A DNA stretch of 64,000 nt from JAFNAG01 sp963721405 (GCA_963721405.1 CAVRJA010000009.1:124001-188000); one strand, 5' to 3'. Counted from the first letter of the stretch, positions 16,018-26,088 are shown. The notes: generated by a model not told the origin, from the sequence alone. Numbers and translations: made by a program.

Positions 16018-18939
16018 CTACTTCTTTTCGGGTGGTTTTTTGTTGTCCTTCTTTTCCTCCGGCTTCCACGCTTTGATGCGTTCCTTGAGGTCGTCCTTCA
16101 TCTTCAAGTAGGGGATGCCCTCGACCATCCACGGCGGGGCGGGTTTGCCCATCAGGTAGTGGTCGAAGAACTCCTTCATCCGGACGGTGTAGTCCCTCTG
16201 GTTTGCGGCTTTGGCCAACCCGTGGTTTTCCCCCGGGTACTCGAGCATGATGACCGGTTTTTTGAGGCGCCGGAGCGTGTTGTAGTACTCGATGCCCTGA
16301 TTCCAGTCGACGGCCCCATCCTTGTCGTTGTGCAGGATGATGAGCGGCGTCTTGACCCTGGTGGCCCAGTAAACGGGCGAGTTTCTCTGGTAGGCTTCGA
16401 GGTTGTCCCAGTAACCGCCGAGGAAGCGGCCCTGCGAGCTTTCGAAGATCGCCTGGTTGGCGCCGCCGGTGTTGAAGTAGATTGAGCTGTACATCGAGAT
16501 CATGTTGGTGAGCGGCGCCCCGGCCACGGCGGCGGCGAAATCCGCCTGGGTCACGAGGAACGCGGTCTGATAGCCGCCCCAGGAGTGACCGTGGAGGCCG
16601 ATTTTCGCCCGGTCCACGACTCCCGCTGCGACTGCCGCGTCGATCGCCGGCAGGACACACCATACGGCCGACATTCCCGGGTCGTTGACCTTGTAAGTGA
16701 TGTCGGGCATCAGGACCGCGTAGCCATTGCTGGTGTAAACGGATTTGTTGAAACCGTTCGCGCTGGGGGAAGTGTAGCGGTTGAGCCCCTGCGAGGATTT
16801 CTCGTAGTAGTAGACGATCGTGGGGTATTGCTTCCCCTTCTCGTAGTTGGCCGGGAGAAACAGAGCCGCCTGCAGTTTGTCGCCTTTGGCGCTCTTGTAA
16901 TCGAGAAGCATCACGCCGCTCGACCAGAAGAAGTCCTTCTGCTGCGGGTTGGCTTCGGTCAGCCTCTGGCCGTTCTTGAGCTGCGCATCGGTCACGTAGT
17001 AGTTCGGATACTCGTTGTTCGTGTCGCGGGTGTAGAAGCAGACATCCGCCTTGCGGGCCTTCATCGGCCCTCCGAACCCCGCGTCATCCCACAGCAGCGG
17101 GCTGATGCCGGTTTTCCCTTTTTCGAGAAGGCCAATGCCGGCCTTCTTGGTCCATTCGCCGTACATGGAGACGTACTGCGGTTTGGACAAGTCGATGCCT
17201 CGATCTTCCGGGTCGAGAGAGTTGAGCGACCGGTAGCGGATCTGGTCTTTCCGGCCGTTCACCGTCAGGTTGACCCCTCTTCCGCCGTGGACGGGCACGT
17301 TCCAGATGTCATAGCCATCGTTGAGAAAGACGCTCTGGCCGTCCTTTGCCCACCCGAGGAACTGGTCGGGGGGATTCTTCACGTTGTGATCGTCGTCCTC
17401 ATTGACAAAGTTGGCCGGGACGTCCTTGGTCACGGGGTAGGACTTGCCGGTGGTCATGTCCCATGCGTAAAAGACGCCGTCGTTGTAATAGAGGAAATGG
17501 GTTCCGTCGGTAGAGATCGAATAGGAATACTGCTGCTTTTTCAGGGCGAGGTTCCGCTCCCCCGTCTTCATGTCGATGACGTACACATCCCGGTAGCTCC
17601 GGCCATCGAGGTTCGAGTCCAACTCATAGCTGCGGTTATCCTGTCCGAGGGCGAAGAGCGCTTTGGGGGATGTCTGCACCTGGCGGACTTCCTCGGTGGC
17701 GAGCCGGATGAACTTCCTGTCCTTGACACGGAATTCCGACAGGTAGCTGAAGTTTTGATCCGAGGTCGCCTGAACCTGTTGCTGCGATTGGAGCCGCTTG
17801 TCCAGGTAGTGCCAGAGGACGAGGTCCGGCATGTCTTCATCGGTGGCAGTGCCGGCCGGGGGAGTGGCGGGCCCGCCGGGAGCGGCGGCATCGGGGGCGG
17901 TTGCGGGAGTTGCGCCTTCCTGCTTCTTCTTCGGCTCCCGGATCCCGAACAGCAGGGCTTCGAAGTCCTCCGTCCACTGTGGCGGGCGGTTTGGACTGAT
18001 GGTCATACCCTGGGGGAAGCTCTTGTCGTCTTTCGGGTCATAAGCGACTTTCACGAGGCCGGCGGCCGCGTCCGATCCTGCGGCGTCAAAGCCCTTGAAT
18101 CCGACGATGCTGTGCATCTTGTCTTCGTAGGCCTTGTCCTCTTTCCCCTTGAGGCAGGCAAGCGCTTCACCCTTTTCGGTCCAGGTGAGGCTCCGGTAGT
18201 TGGCTTTATCGTTGTCGAGCGACAGGACCGCTCCGTTATCCATGGTGCGCAGCTGGAGGCCGTTTCCGGTCAGTCCCATGGCGTCGATGATGAACGCCAT
18301 CCAGCGGCCCTTTTTGTCGAATGCGAATTCGGAGACGTTGCCGAAGGTCAACTCTTTGCCCGTGGCGAGCTCGCGCAGGATCAGATCGGATCCCGACCAG
18401 CGCTCTCTTTCGCGCGCCTGGCTCTCGGGGGGCGCCTTGCTGAGGGCAAGCCACGCCGGGTTCTCGCCGGAGAACGCGAAATTGCGGATCCTGTCGTACT
18501 CGGCCTTTTCGCCGGTCGCGAGGTTCAGGACGTTGGCTTTGGTGTAGATCGTCTTGCGGTCTTTGCGCAGGGCCTTGGATTCCTTAGCAGTGGGATAGGT
18601 CATGAAGGCGGCAAATCTTGCATCGTCTGAAAATGCAACCTGCCCCATCCGGGATTCGCCCGCGGGGAACTTGTACTCCTTCGTCCCCCTGGTCTGCCGG
18701 ATAATGACCTCGCCATCCCCCGCGATCGGAGAGAGCCGGTAACCGAACCACTGGCCATCGGAAGAAATGGCGTTGCTGGAAATCGACTTCCAGTCGAGGA
18801 TGTCCAGAAATCCGATCGGTCGCGGGGTCGAAGGCGCCGCGGCAGGCGGCTTGTCCTGGGCCGGGTTCTGGGCAGGGGAAAATGACACGGCGAGTAGAAA
18901 TGCCAGGATCATCAAAGCCGTGCTTCCGATTCGTTTCAT
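16018..18939 (-). CDS. Secreted S9-family (prolyl oligopeptidase-type) peptidase
   Basis: A 973-residue protein with signal peptide (MKRIGSTALMILAFLLAVSF), an N-terminal beta-propeller and a C-terminal alpha/beta hydrolase. The catalytic triad is visible: Ser786 in GLHGHSWGGYQ, Asp in IILHNDKDGAVDWNQG, and His in EYPGENHGLAKAANQ. A Pro/Ala-rich insertion (ATPATAPDAAAPGGPATPP) sits in the propeller, and the tail is Lys-rich (EEKKDNKKPPEKK). The family cleaves short peptides, often after proline; the exact specificity is not readable. AAGGAG precedes the ATG at 18939, and the longer frame to 19029 is not needed. It is a paralogue of the gene at 43423. Confidence 0.9.
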   Translation of the reverse strand: MKRIGSTALMILAFLLAVSFSPAQNPAQDKPPAAAPSTPRPIGFLDILDWKSISSNAISSDGQWFGYRLSPIAGDGEVIIRQTRGTKEYKFPAGESRMGQVAFSDDARFAAFMTYPTAKESKALRKDRKTIYTKANVLNLATGEKAEYDRIRNFAFSGENPAWLALSKAPPESQARERERWSGSDLILRELATGKELTFGNVSEFAFDKKGRWMAFIIDAMGLTGNGLQLRTMDNGAVLSLDNDKANYRSLTWTEKGEALACLKGKEDKAYEDKMHSIVGFKGFDAAGSDAAAGLVKVAYDPKDDKSFPQGMTISPNRPPQWTEDFEALLFGIREPKKKQEGATPATAPDAAAPGGPATPPAGTATDEDMPDLVLWHYLDKRLQSQQQVQATSDQNFSYLSEFRVKDRKFIRLATEEVRQVQTSPKALFALGQDNRSYELDSNLDGRSYRDVYVIDMKTGERNLALKKQQYSYSISTDGTHFLYYNDGVFYAWDMTTGKSYPVTKDVPANFVNEDDDHNVKNPPDQFLGWAKDGQSVFLNDGYDIWNVPVHGGRGVNLTVNGRKDQIRYRSLNSLDPEDRGIDLSKPQYVSMYGEWTKKAGIGLLEKGKTGISPLLWDDAGFGGPMKARKADVCFYTRDTNNEYPNYYVTDAQLKNGQRLTEANPQQKDFFWSSGVMLLDYKSAKGDKLQAALFLPANYEKGKQYPTIVYYYEKSSQGLNRYTSPSANGFNKSVYTSNGYAVLMPDITYKVNDPGMSAVWCVLPAIDAAVAAGVVDRAKIGLHGHSWGGYQTAFLVTQADFAAAVAGAPLTNMISMYSSIYFNTGGANQAIFESSQGRFLGGYWDNLEAYQRNSPVYWATRVKTPLIILHNDKDGAVDWNQGIEYYNTLRRLKKPVIMLEYPGENHGLAKAANQRDYTVRMKEFFDHYLMGKPAPPWMVEGIPYLKMKDDLKERIKAWKPEEKKDNKKPPEKK

Positions 18940-19091
18940 AGTCACTCCTTGATCCGTTGTGGCGCCCTGCGAGCGGTGAATGGTTTCGCCTGTGTTGGAT
19001 TCTTCCCTCGGCAAGCGGTTGGCGAGCATGCAGCGACATTAGAATCCCAATGTGCCGTCCGGGTCAAGCCTTGCGAAAAGCTCGTTTATCT

Positions 19092-19187
19092 GGACCTGGA
19101 CTTAGACCTGGACATGGATGTGAGCCTGGACCGAGAAACCAGGTAAATGTGTGGAGTAGAGGATCATCCCGGTCCATGTCCAGGCCT
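19092..19187. repeat. GGACNT hexamer array with short facing arm
   Basis: Hexamers GGACCT, GGACTT, AGACCT, GGACAT and GGATGT run from 19092 to 19121. A shorter complementary arm (GGTCC-ATGTCC-AGGCCT) lies at 19171-19187. It is a second locus of the element seen at 5484-5650, again with a single AGAC unit. It sits in the 342-bp gap between the egtD stop and the S9 peptidase start, where no gene was seen. Confidence 0.75.
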
Positions 19188-19281
19188 GGGCCCACGCAGG
19201 GCGGTGGCTCAAATTAGCGTGATAGGTTTCGTCAGGCGCGGCGCTTGCGGTCGGTTGCCTCGGCTCGCCAAGTCATCATTT

Positions 19282-20364
19282 TTAGAACGGGAGGTTGCCG
19301 AGGAGCCGTACCTTCGCCGCCGCCGGCATTCGCCGGGGCGCGATGTTGCGTGGCCGAGTCGTGTAGGCGCCCAGCGCGAAAGAGGCGGCCGGATCCAGCC
19401 AGACACAGGAAGGATCGAATCCAGCGGCGGCCGCCATCGCGTCGAATTGCGCCACACTGTATTTGTAGGAGTTTTCCGTGTGGATCCGCTCGTGCGCCTC
19501 GAATTGAACGCGCTGATTCGCAATCATCACTTCCTGCGCCACGAGGCTTTCCAGGTGCATCTCAATTCGCCCGAGTACCTGGTCATAGAGCGCGACGTGG
19601 CGGAATGATTCCAGGTTGAAGTTTGCTTTCAGTTCCCGGTTCAAGCGGGCAAGCAGATTCAGGTTGAACGCGGCGGTCACTCCCCGCGCGTCGTCATACG
19701 CCCGCTGAAGAATGCCGGCATCCTTCTTCAAGTCATACCCGATCAGGAGAGCGCCGCCCTCGCCCAGCAATTCAGCGAATTGGCTGAGGAGCCGGTGCGC
19801 CTCCGGAGGCGTCAGGTTCCCGATGCTGGACCCGGCATACAAAATGATCCGCCGGCCGGTTCCCGACAGCAACGCATCGAGGCTGGTCAGGTCGGATTGA
19901 AAGTCCATGGCCACGGCATTCACGGCGAGGAACGGGTAGTCGGCAGCGACCTGGCGGGCGGCCGAGCACAGGCATTCTGTCGATATGTCGACGGGAACAT
20001 ACGTGTCTACTGCGCCCGTCTCCAGCACGAATCGTCCTTTACGGCAGTCTCCGGAGCCGAATTCAATGAGGCACAGACCCCGCCCGAAGAGTTTTGGCAG
20101 GGCGCCGGCGTACTTTTCCAGGATGGAAGTCTCGGCACGCGTCAGGTAGTACTCAGGCAGGCGGCAGATCTGATCAAACAGACGCGATCCTTCGGCGTCG
20201 TAAAAATACTTGGGCGGAACCGATTTGGGTGATTGGCTCAGGCCCGCGAGCACCTCCGCTGCCATCGCTTGAGACTCTCCCCTGAACTCGGTGAGCCTGT
20301 ATTCCGCCCACCGGCCCCAGCCTGTCGACCGGGTCACCTGCGTCTGGATCGTGCTGGTTCCCAT
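19282..20364 (-). CDS. egtD: L-histidine N-alpha-methyltransferase (ergothioneine synthesis)
   Basis: About 360 residues from the ATG at 20364. The family start SPKSVPPKYFYDAEGSRLFD and LPEYYLTRAETSIL is followed by the SAM-binding loop LIEFGSGDCRKGR and ILYAGSSIGNLTP, then the C-terminal half with ENSYKYSVAQFDAMAAAAGF, all characteristic of EgtD. The enzyme trimethylates histidine to hercynine, the first step of ergothioneine synthesis. Its usual partner EgtB is not in this window, so the gene may act with a distant egtB or make only hercynine. The C-terminal tail (IAPRRMPAAAKVRLLGN) extends a little past the usual end. GGGGGG lies about 10 bases before the start. Confidence 0.88.
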   Translation of the reverse strand: MGTSTIQTQVTRSTGWGRWAEYRLTEFRGESQAMAAEVLAGLSQSPKSVPPKYFYDAEGSRLFDQICRLPEYYLTRAETSILEKYAGALPKLFGRGLCLIEFGSGDCRKGRFVLETGAVDTYVPVDISTECLCSAARQVAADYPFLAVNAVAMDFQSDLTSLDALLSGTGRRIILYAGSSIGNLTPPEAHRLLSQFAELLGEGGALLIGYDLKKDAGILQRAYDDARGVTAAFNLNLLARLNRELKANFNLESFRHVALYDQVLGRIEMHLESLVAQEVMIANQRVQFEAHERIHTENSYKYSVAQFDAMAAAAGFDPSCVWLDPAASFALGAYTTRPRNIAPRRMPAAAKVRLLGNLPF

Positions 20365-20616
20365 GCTTGGACATCCCCCCCTCTTGCGAGGCGATCCGAG
20401 CGCCGTTGTCCCGAACATGCAAATACCCGCCAGGCAGGAAGCCCATGCGGGCAGAGTCGGCGACAAGTGGGCCGGTGATCGCTCCACCCTTGCCGTCAAA
20501 GGCTACCTGCCCGTGGGATGTGTGGACAACTAGGCCATTTCCCAGGTTCAATGGGGGTGTTTCCCCTCTCTGGTTCTCTTCATGAATAATGCAGGCTAAG
20601 CGGTCCAGTGCGCCTG

Positions 20617-21768
20617 TTAGCGCAACTCCGGCTCGCGCAGGTCGAAGGGGACCGTGACGGTGGTAATGACCCGGACCGCCGTACCATCGACGCAGGTCGG
20701 CGTATAGCGCCATTGCCGGACCGCATCGACCACGGCCTGCCTGGCCAGGGTATGGCCGCGCAAGTACCTCGCGTCCAGTACTGCGCCCTGCTCATCGATG
20801 GTTACCTCGAGGAGGACTGAGCCCACGATTCGTACCCGTTTCGCCTGCTCGGAGTATTGGGGTTCCACGCGGTGGACCAGCCTGGATGCCTGAAGGCTGG
20901 TTCCGATGCGCACAGGTTCGCTCATGGGGGCCTTTGGTCGTCCAGACGTCGCCCCGGAAATGGCGACGCCGGATGGGCCTTTCCTATCGACGGCGAGCTG
21001 CACTGTGGTGACCACAGGGACGGATGCGCCGTTCATGCAAAAAGGGGAGTAACGCCACTGTCTCACTGCTTCCGCCGCAGGCCGTTGGAGGAGCGGATGA
21101 CCTCCTCCATAAATCTTGACGTCGGCCACTTCCCCCTGTTCATTCACCAGCACCCGCATCCGGACCGGCCCTCTGACGACTAAACGGCCGCGAGAGGTGA
21201 TTTCGGGGTACAAAGGTTCAATTCTCCTGATCAGCTTCGATGCCTGGAGCTTTTCGCTGACGCGAATCGGCTTGTGTTTCGGGGCTTCGATTCCGGGTAC
21301 CGTGCTGGTGATCAGAGAAGGAAGTGCCGGAGGCAACTCCGTTACCTGTTCAGTACCCGGCGCCAGCAATGCTCCGGGCACGACGGTGTAACCCGTCGTG
21401 GCACTTGCTGTCCGAATCAGCGCCGCCCGGTTGTCACGCAGAATCCCGAGGAAGATCCGGAATGCCTCTTCCCTTGTAACGGGATTCGGACTCTCGAGGT
21501 TCACCGTCCCCGTTACTCCGCGATCCACATGGACCGGAGCGAATTCCAGCAGGCGGCCGAATTCGGGCAGAGCCTCCTGCAGGTCTTCATTGTGGAAACT
21601 GAGCCAGACCTGGTAGCTGCCTGGGCTCGCCTTCTGAATCTCCTGGGCCGGAGCCACGGGGGCTCCGGCGGCGCCCCTCTGAGAGCAGCAGGGAGCAGGG
21701 AAGCCGCCGTGCAAAAGCAGCAACAACACGATCGCATCGAGGCTGAAAGCCACTCCGAATCGGATCAT
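20617..21768 (-). CDS. Envelope protein with STN domain and two TonB C-terminal domains
   Basis: A 383-residue protein: hydrophobic N-terminus (FSLDAIVLLLLLHGGF) with a CC pair near a possible cleavage site, an STN-like (secretin/TonB short N-terminal) segment at about 53-115 (VWLSFHNEDLQEALPEFGRL), then two TonB_C-type domains at about 178-262 and 297-376. Each carries the family signature of a proline-rich IEPLYPE or VEPQYSE motif, V-NEQG or IDEQG, and A-AV-RQWRY. TonB proteins couple inner-membrane energy to outer-membrane receptors. Tandem TonB_C domains plus an STN module suggest an adaptor or periplasmic partner of receptors such as the one at 29733. GGAGG precedes the ATG. No ExbB/ExbD genes are nearby. 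Confidence 0.82.
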   Translation of the reverse strand: MIRFGVAFSLDAIVLLLLLHGGFPAPCCSQRGAAGAPVAPAQEIQKASPGSYQVWLSFHNEDLQEALPEFGRLLEFAPVHVDRGVTGTVNLESPNPVTREEAFRIFLGILRDNRAALIRTASATTGYTVVPGALLAPGTEQVTELPPALPSLITSTVPGIEAPKHKPIRVSEKLQASKLIRRIEPLYPEITSRGRLVVRGPVRMRVLVNEQGEVADVKIYGGGHPLLQRPAAEAVRQWRYSPFCMNGASVPVVTTVQLAVDRKGPSGVAISGATSGRPKAPMSEPVRIGTSLQASRLVHRVEPQYSEQAKRVRIVGSVLLEVTIDEQGAVLDARYLRGHTLARQAVVDAVRQWRYTPTCVDGTAVRVITTVTVPFDLREPELR

Positions 21769-22403
21769 AAGGACACCTCCCGCCGGAATTGACGCTCTGC
21801 TCGTTCCACTGATTATGAAGCTCGTTCCGCGTCGACGTTTCGCGCTGTGATCTTCGCGCCCTCGGTGCTCGTCACTGTCTGAATCATAGCGTCGGATACA
21901 CCTGTGATACCCGGGACGTCGACTTTAGGATTAGACCCGAGCAGCCGCCAGAAGTTCCGATTGACGCAGGAATCTGATGGTGGCTATTTCTGGCGGCCGA
22001 GATTCCGTGAGAACTGCGGGATGGCGGGGAAGCCATCCAATTCACTCTCCAGTCAAAGTGAGAGATCGTTACAGCGACAGCCGCAGGGGCCTGGTTGGAG
22101 ACCGGGCTGAAGAGGGTGTCCAACGATGAGGTGAGGCCTGGCAGAATCCAAGCGCGAGCATGTCAGGGCCTCCCGAATTCGATTACTGCTTCCATGGTTT
22201 TGCGGCAGTCCAATTGGGGGGCCCCTGAAAGGGTCCAACAGGAAAGCCCGGGGCCAGAGGTTTCAGCTGCGTGTGTCGTGCTCCCCTTGGTCTGGCTATC
22301 GTCCTTTTTGTCAGTGAGGCGCCGGGCGTGTGAGATAATGTCACCCTGGAACAGGAAAAGTTTTCCGGCAACACGCGCCCGCCATCGGGTCAAAGGAGGG
22401 AAG
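21769..22403. other. Intergenic region, no gene seen
   Basis: This divergent gap between the TonB-like gene and the gamma-glutamyltransferase gene holds no convincing ORF. The only recognisable element is at about 22220-22252 (CCCCTGAAAGGGTCCAACAG and flank), a half copy of the palindromic repeat at 46598-46762. The frame in front of the GGT start is open back to 22095, but it lacks a start context and family similarity. Confidence 0.6.
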
Positions 22404-24332
22404 ATGAACTATCGTCCTCGAAGAGGATGGAGAGTCCTCGCGCTTTCTCTGGCACTCATTTTCACAGCTGAAACGCTCTGCGCGCAGCGGGGCGGTCAGG
22501 CATTGTTCGGATCCCAGAATCCGCAGTGGCCGCGCACGGAAAAGCCTCAGCTCCACGGCAAGCACTGGGCAGCCATCACGGGGAAACCCCTGGGTGCGAC
22601 GGCGGGAGCGATGATATTCGCGCAAGGCGGGAATGCCGTCGATTCCGCCTGCGCGATGCTTGCGGTCGTGTGCACGATGGTCGATACCCTGAGCTGGGGA
22701 GGCGAGACTCAGGCCCTGATTTACGATCCGAACACCAAAAAGGTGCGGGCCATCAACGGACTGGGAGTGGCGCCCACGGGCGCGACACCGGAGTTCTTTC
22801 GGGACAAAGGCATGGCCTTCCCGCCGAGCGAAGGACCGCTGGCAGCGGTCACTCCCGGGACCCCGGGCGGCCTCCTGACCATGCTGGCCGAATTCGGCAC
22901 CATGAGCCTGAAGCAGGTCCTGGCGCCGGCGCTGGAAATGGCGAAGAACGGGTATCCCGTCGAGGCGCAGGCAGCCAACGCGTGGGAGGGATCCAAAAAG
23001 ACTCTTGCCCAGTGGGCATATTCGCAAAAAATCTTCCTGCCCCATTACGACGCGAGCGATGAGAAAAAGCGCTGGGCGCCCGAAGCGGGTGAGATCTGGG
23101 TCCAGACGGACCTGGCGAACACACTGCAGAAACTGATCGACGCCGAGCAGGCGGCGCTGAAGAAAGGGAAGAGCCGGAAGGAAGCCATCTACGCGGCCTA
23201 CGAACGATTCTACAGGGGGGACGTCGCCGCCGAGTTCTGCCGGGGCTCGCAGGAGCAGGGCGGATTGCACACGCCGTCAGATCTGGCGAACTGGAAATGC
23301 TACGTCGAGGATCCGGTGATGGCGACCTACAAGGGCATCGAAGTCTATAAGCTGAACTGCTGGCAGCAGGGGCCGGTGCTGCTGCAGGCGCTGAACATCC
23401 TCGACGGCATCGACCTGCATTCCATGGGTTACAACAGCCCGAAGTATATCCACACGTTGTACCAGGTCATGAACCTGGCGTATGCGGACCGCGACTTCTA
23501 CTACGGCGATCCGTATGTTCCGCCCGTGGAGCCCATGAAGGGCCTGCTCTCCAAGGAATACGCCGCCGAACGGCGGAAGCTGATCGACTGGGAGAAGAAC
23601 GACCCGGGCGTCAAGCCCGGGGATCCCTATCCGTTCCAGGGCGAGGTGAACCCGTACAAGAGCCTGCTGGAAAAATGGAGCAACGTCGGACCGGTAAAGC
23701 ACGAACTCTGGAGCGAAGCCGAACTGGCCGAATGGTACAAGGCGTTCACTGCCGGCACGACCTCGATTCAGGCCGCCGACGAGAAAGGCTGGGTGGTCTC
23801 CGTGACGCCGAGCGGCGGATGGAATCCGGCCTGCATCGCGGGCAATACCGGGATCGGCATGAGCCAGAGGATGCAGGCCTTCGTCCTCGATGCGTCCAGG
23901 GATCCCTTCAACGTCGTGCGTCCCGGCCAGCGCCCGCGCTCCACCCTGTCGCCGAGCCTGGCGCTGAAGGACGGCAAGCCCTTCCTTTCCTGGTCCATCC
24001 AGGGCGGGGACGAGCAGGATCAGCGCTGCCTGCAGCATTTTCTGAATGTGGTCGAGTGGGGGGCGAAAGTCCAGCAGGCGTGCGAAGCCCCGGACATCAC
24101 CAGCGGACAGATGCAGAGCACCTTCGGCGCCCATGTGGCCACGCCCGGTGAGCTGCGGGTCGACACGCGCACTCCGGCGGATATTATCAAGGCGCTGGAG
24201 GGGATGGGCTACAGGGTGCGAACGACCCAGCGTAATTCGGGTCCGATGAACTCAATCTTTTTCGACTGGAGACACGGCAGCTTCTGGGCCGGATCCAGCA
24301 ACAACGGCGAAGACTACGGGATCGTCTGGTAA
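22404..24332 (+). CDS. Gamma-glutamyltransferase family protein, secreted
   Basis: A 642-residue Ntn-hydrolase precursor. The signal peptide (VLALSLALIFTAETLCAQ) is followed by the heavy subunit with TGKPLGATAGAMIFAQGGNA and a conserved GTPGGLL. The autoproteolysis site GTTSIQAADEKG places the nucleophile at Thr452, the new N-terminus of the small subunit. Downstream lie RPRSTLSPSLALKDGKP and SIQGGDEQDQ, also typical. Family enzymes hydrolyse or transfer gamma-glutamyl groups from glutathione and related peptides, outside the cytoplasm here. The ATG at 22404 has AAAGGAGGG upstream. The nucleophile context is GTTSI rather than the commoner GTTHL or GTTHF, so substrate range may differ from classical GGT. 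Confidence 0.9.
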   Translation: MNYRPRRGWRVLALSLALIFTAETLCAQRGGQALFGSQNPQWPRTEKPQLHGKHWAAITGKPLGATAGAMIFAQGGNAVDSACAMLAVVCTMVDTLSWGGETQALIYDPNTKKVRAINGLGVAPTGATPEFFRDKGMAFPPSEGPLAAVTPGTPGGLLTMLAEFGTMSLKQVLAPALEMAKNGYPVEAQAANAWEGSKKTLAQWAYSQKIFLPHYDASDEKKRWAPEAGEIWVQTDLANTLQKLIDAEQAALKKGKSRKEAIYAAYERFYRGDVAAEFCRGSQEQGGLHTPSDLANWKCYVEDPVMATYKGIEVYKLNCWQQGPVLLQALNILDGIDLHSMGYNSPKYIHTLYQVMNLAYADRDFYYGDPYVPPVEPMKGLLSKEYAAERRKLIDWEKNDPGVKPGDPYPFQGEVNPYKSLLEKWSNVGPVKHELWSEAELAEWYKAFTAGTTSIQAADEKGWVVSVTPSGGWNPACIAGNTGIGMSQRMQAFVLDASRDPFNVVRPGQRPRSTLSPSLALKDGKPFLSWSIQGGDEQDQRCLQHFLNVVEWGAKVQQACEAPDITSGQMQSTFGAHVATPGELRVDTRTPADIIKALEGMGYRVRTTQRNSGPMNSIFFDWRHGSFWAGSSNNGEDYGIVW

Positions 24333-24497
24333 AGAGCCGCTCCCATGACTCGGCGCCCCACACACGACGACATGGGCTCACGCCCGGTTGGGGGCCGCGT
24401 GGCGGCCTGGCCCCCCGGGCTTCAGGCGCTCTGTGATGCGCAATCATTAATGACGCTCTGTATAACAAGGCCTTCTTTTGCCGTGCGGCTGCGCAAA

Positions 24498-25889
24498 CTA
24501 CCTTGGATGTTTCTGTTCCCAGGCCGGATATTCCCTTTCGAGCAGGTCGGCTGCGAACGGTCCGACATAGGTGTAGCCGGTGCGCCGCTCGTACTCTATG
24601 TCCTGCAGCCGGTCTCTGACGATTCCGTCCCGTCCCACGAACATCGGCCGGTTCGTGGCGATGTCGCAAAACCTGGCCCAGAGAAGCGGAGCCGCGGGAT
24701 CGGCGACGAGAACGTAATCAAACCCGCGGGGCTCTGACGGCGCGCTCACTTTGTCGATTCGCGTTCCCCTGATGGCAGCCGCACGGAACCAGTCGACCGC
24801 GTCATGAATTGCCCGGACGACTTCGGGTCCGGGATTCTCGATTCCCATCAGGAACCGGACGATGCCGACTGATTCACGGCCGGCGATGGAGGGAAGTTCG
24901 TAGGTCCTCGCCTTGCAGGGTGCGAGGGTCCCCGCGTCGTGCTGCGCGCACCAGCCGGTCGGTTTTCCATTCACCTTGATCTGTGCCGCCAGCAGGAGTT
25001 GAACGCCGCGATCCACGGCATTGGACGCGCGTTTCCGCGTCTGCGGGTCGACGAAGGAGAAAGGAGGCCGGCCGCTTTCGACGTCGCGGAGCAACTGCAT
25101 GACGTTCACAGTGGCGTCATCGTTGAATGTAATCTGCCGCGAATAGTCGGCACGCAGCGGGTAGTACTGGGGCCAGCCTCCATTCGCGTACTGGGCTGTC
25201 AGCAGGAAGCGCACGCCTTGGAGGATGCTCGATTGGAATCGGCGCTGTCCCGCGGCCTCCGACACCCGGGCGAGAAAGCGGATTTGAGTGGTTGTGGCGT
25301 CGTTGTCGATGGTCGAATCCGTCAGGCGCTTGTCGCGAGCGACTCTGGAGCGGCCGGCCGGGGTTAGGGGCACGGCCATGTCGATGTTTTTGGGCCATCC
25401 GCCGGCGCCGCGCTGGTACAGCAGAACGTTGTCCGCGACGCGCACTGCTTCCGGCGTCGCATACCACGCTGCGGGTTGCCGCATGCATTGCGGCCACGGC
25501 ACGACAGGCTCGATGACTTTTTTTGCGCCCGAAGCAGTCGTGAACTTCCACGTGCGGCCGACTACCATGCCGGAGGGAGTCAGCTGGTCAACGCGCCAGT
25601 AATAGGTCGTGCCGGGCAGGAGCGGGCCGGGCTCGTACTGCAGGCGTGTCATCTCTTCCCGAAACAGGGGCGCTTCCGTGGGTCCGAAAAATATCCGCTG
25701 CCTGGTCGCATCGGGTTCGGGCGCCCATCGGAGGACGACATTCGAAGCATTTACCAGCCGTGCGCCATCGGCAGGCTGGGGGAGGCCCGGCCGCTCCGCT
25801 GCGCCGATCGCAGGGGACGCGATCGCGACAACGACCCACAGCAGGAGAGAGCACATCCGTGCAAACGTCCGCCTTACGAATCCGCGCAT
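24498..25889 (-). CDS. Secreted pectate lyase, PL10 (PelA) family
   Basis: About 463 residues: signal peptide (LLLWVVVAIASPAIGAAE), an N-terminal fibronectin-like domain (about 35-130, with NVVLRWAPEPDATRQ and TYYWRVDQLTPSG), then a PL10 catalytic domain. Family marks include RGAGGWPKNIDM, STIDNDATTTQIRFLARV, NGGWPQYYPLR, ITFNDDATVNVMQLL and GWCAQHDAGTLAP. PL10 enzymes cleave polygalacturonate by beta-elimination with calcium. The start is uncertain. The ATG at 25889 places the signal peptide correctly but has no clear ribosome site; an ATG at 25973 would add 28 basic residues. Together with the alpha-galactosidase at 26385 it suggests use of plant cell-wall polymers. Confidence 0.85.
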   Translation of the reverse strand: MRGFVRRTFARMCSLLLWVVVAIASPAIGAAERPGLPQPADGARLVNASNVVLRWAPEPDATRQRIFFGPTEAPLFREEMTRLQYEPGPLLPGTTYYWRVDQLTPSGMVVGRTWKFTTASGAKKVIEPVVPWPQCMRQPAAWYATPEAVRVADNVLLYQRGAGGWPKNIDMAVPLTPAGRSRVARDKRLTDSTIDNDATTTQIRFLARVSEAAGQRRFQSSILQGVRFLLTAQYANGGWPQYYPLRADYSRQITFNDDATVNVMQLLRDVESGRPPFSFVDPQTRKRASNAVDRGVQLLLAAQIKVNGKPTGWCAQHDAGTLAPCKARTYELPSIAGRESVGIVRFLMGIENPGPEVVRAIHDAVDWFRAAAIRGTRIDKVSAPSEPRGFDYVLVADPAAPLLWARFCDIATNRPMFVGRDGIVRDRLQDIEYERRTGYTYVGPFAADLLEREYPAWEQKHPR

Positions 25890-26088
25890 GGGCAGCCCGG
25901 CTGCCGAGGAGTTCCGACTGAGTCCAGCAGTTCCAAGCTTACGTCGACGTCGATAGTCCAAATTGAGTCGCATTGGAATTCGATTATACATCTGCATCCG
26001 TGCGACAGTCATGAATCGCAGCTTGAGTAATATCGGGTAAGCAGACACGGCGAAGGCGCGGGCTGTGCCCCATAAACGCTGAAAACTC

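Noticed and set aside
20174..20713. 179-codon minus-strand frame across the egtD start
   Set aside because: It is a shifted translation of the egtD 5' end and the TonB-like 3' end, with no family resemblance.
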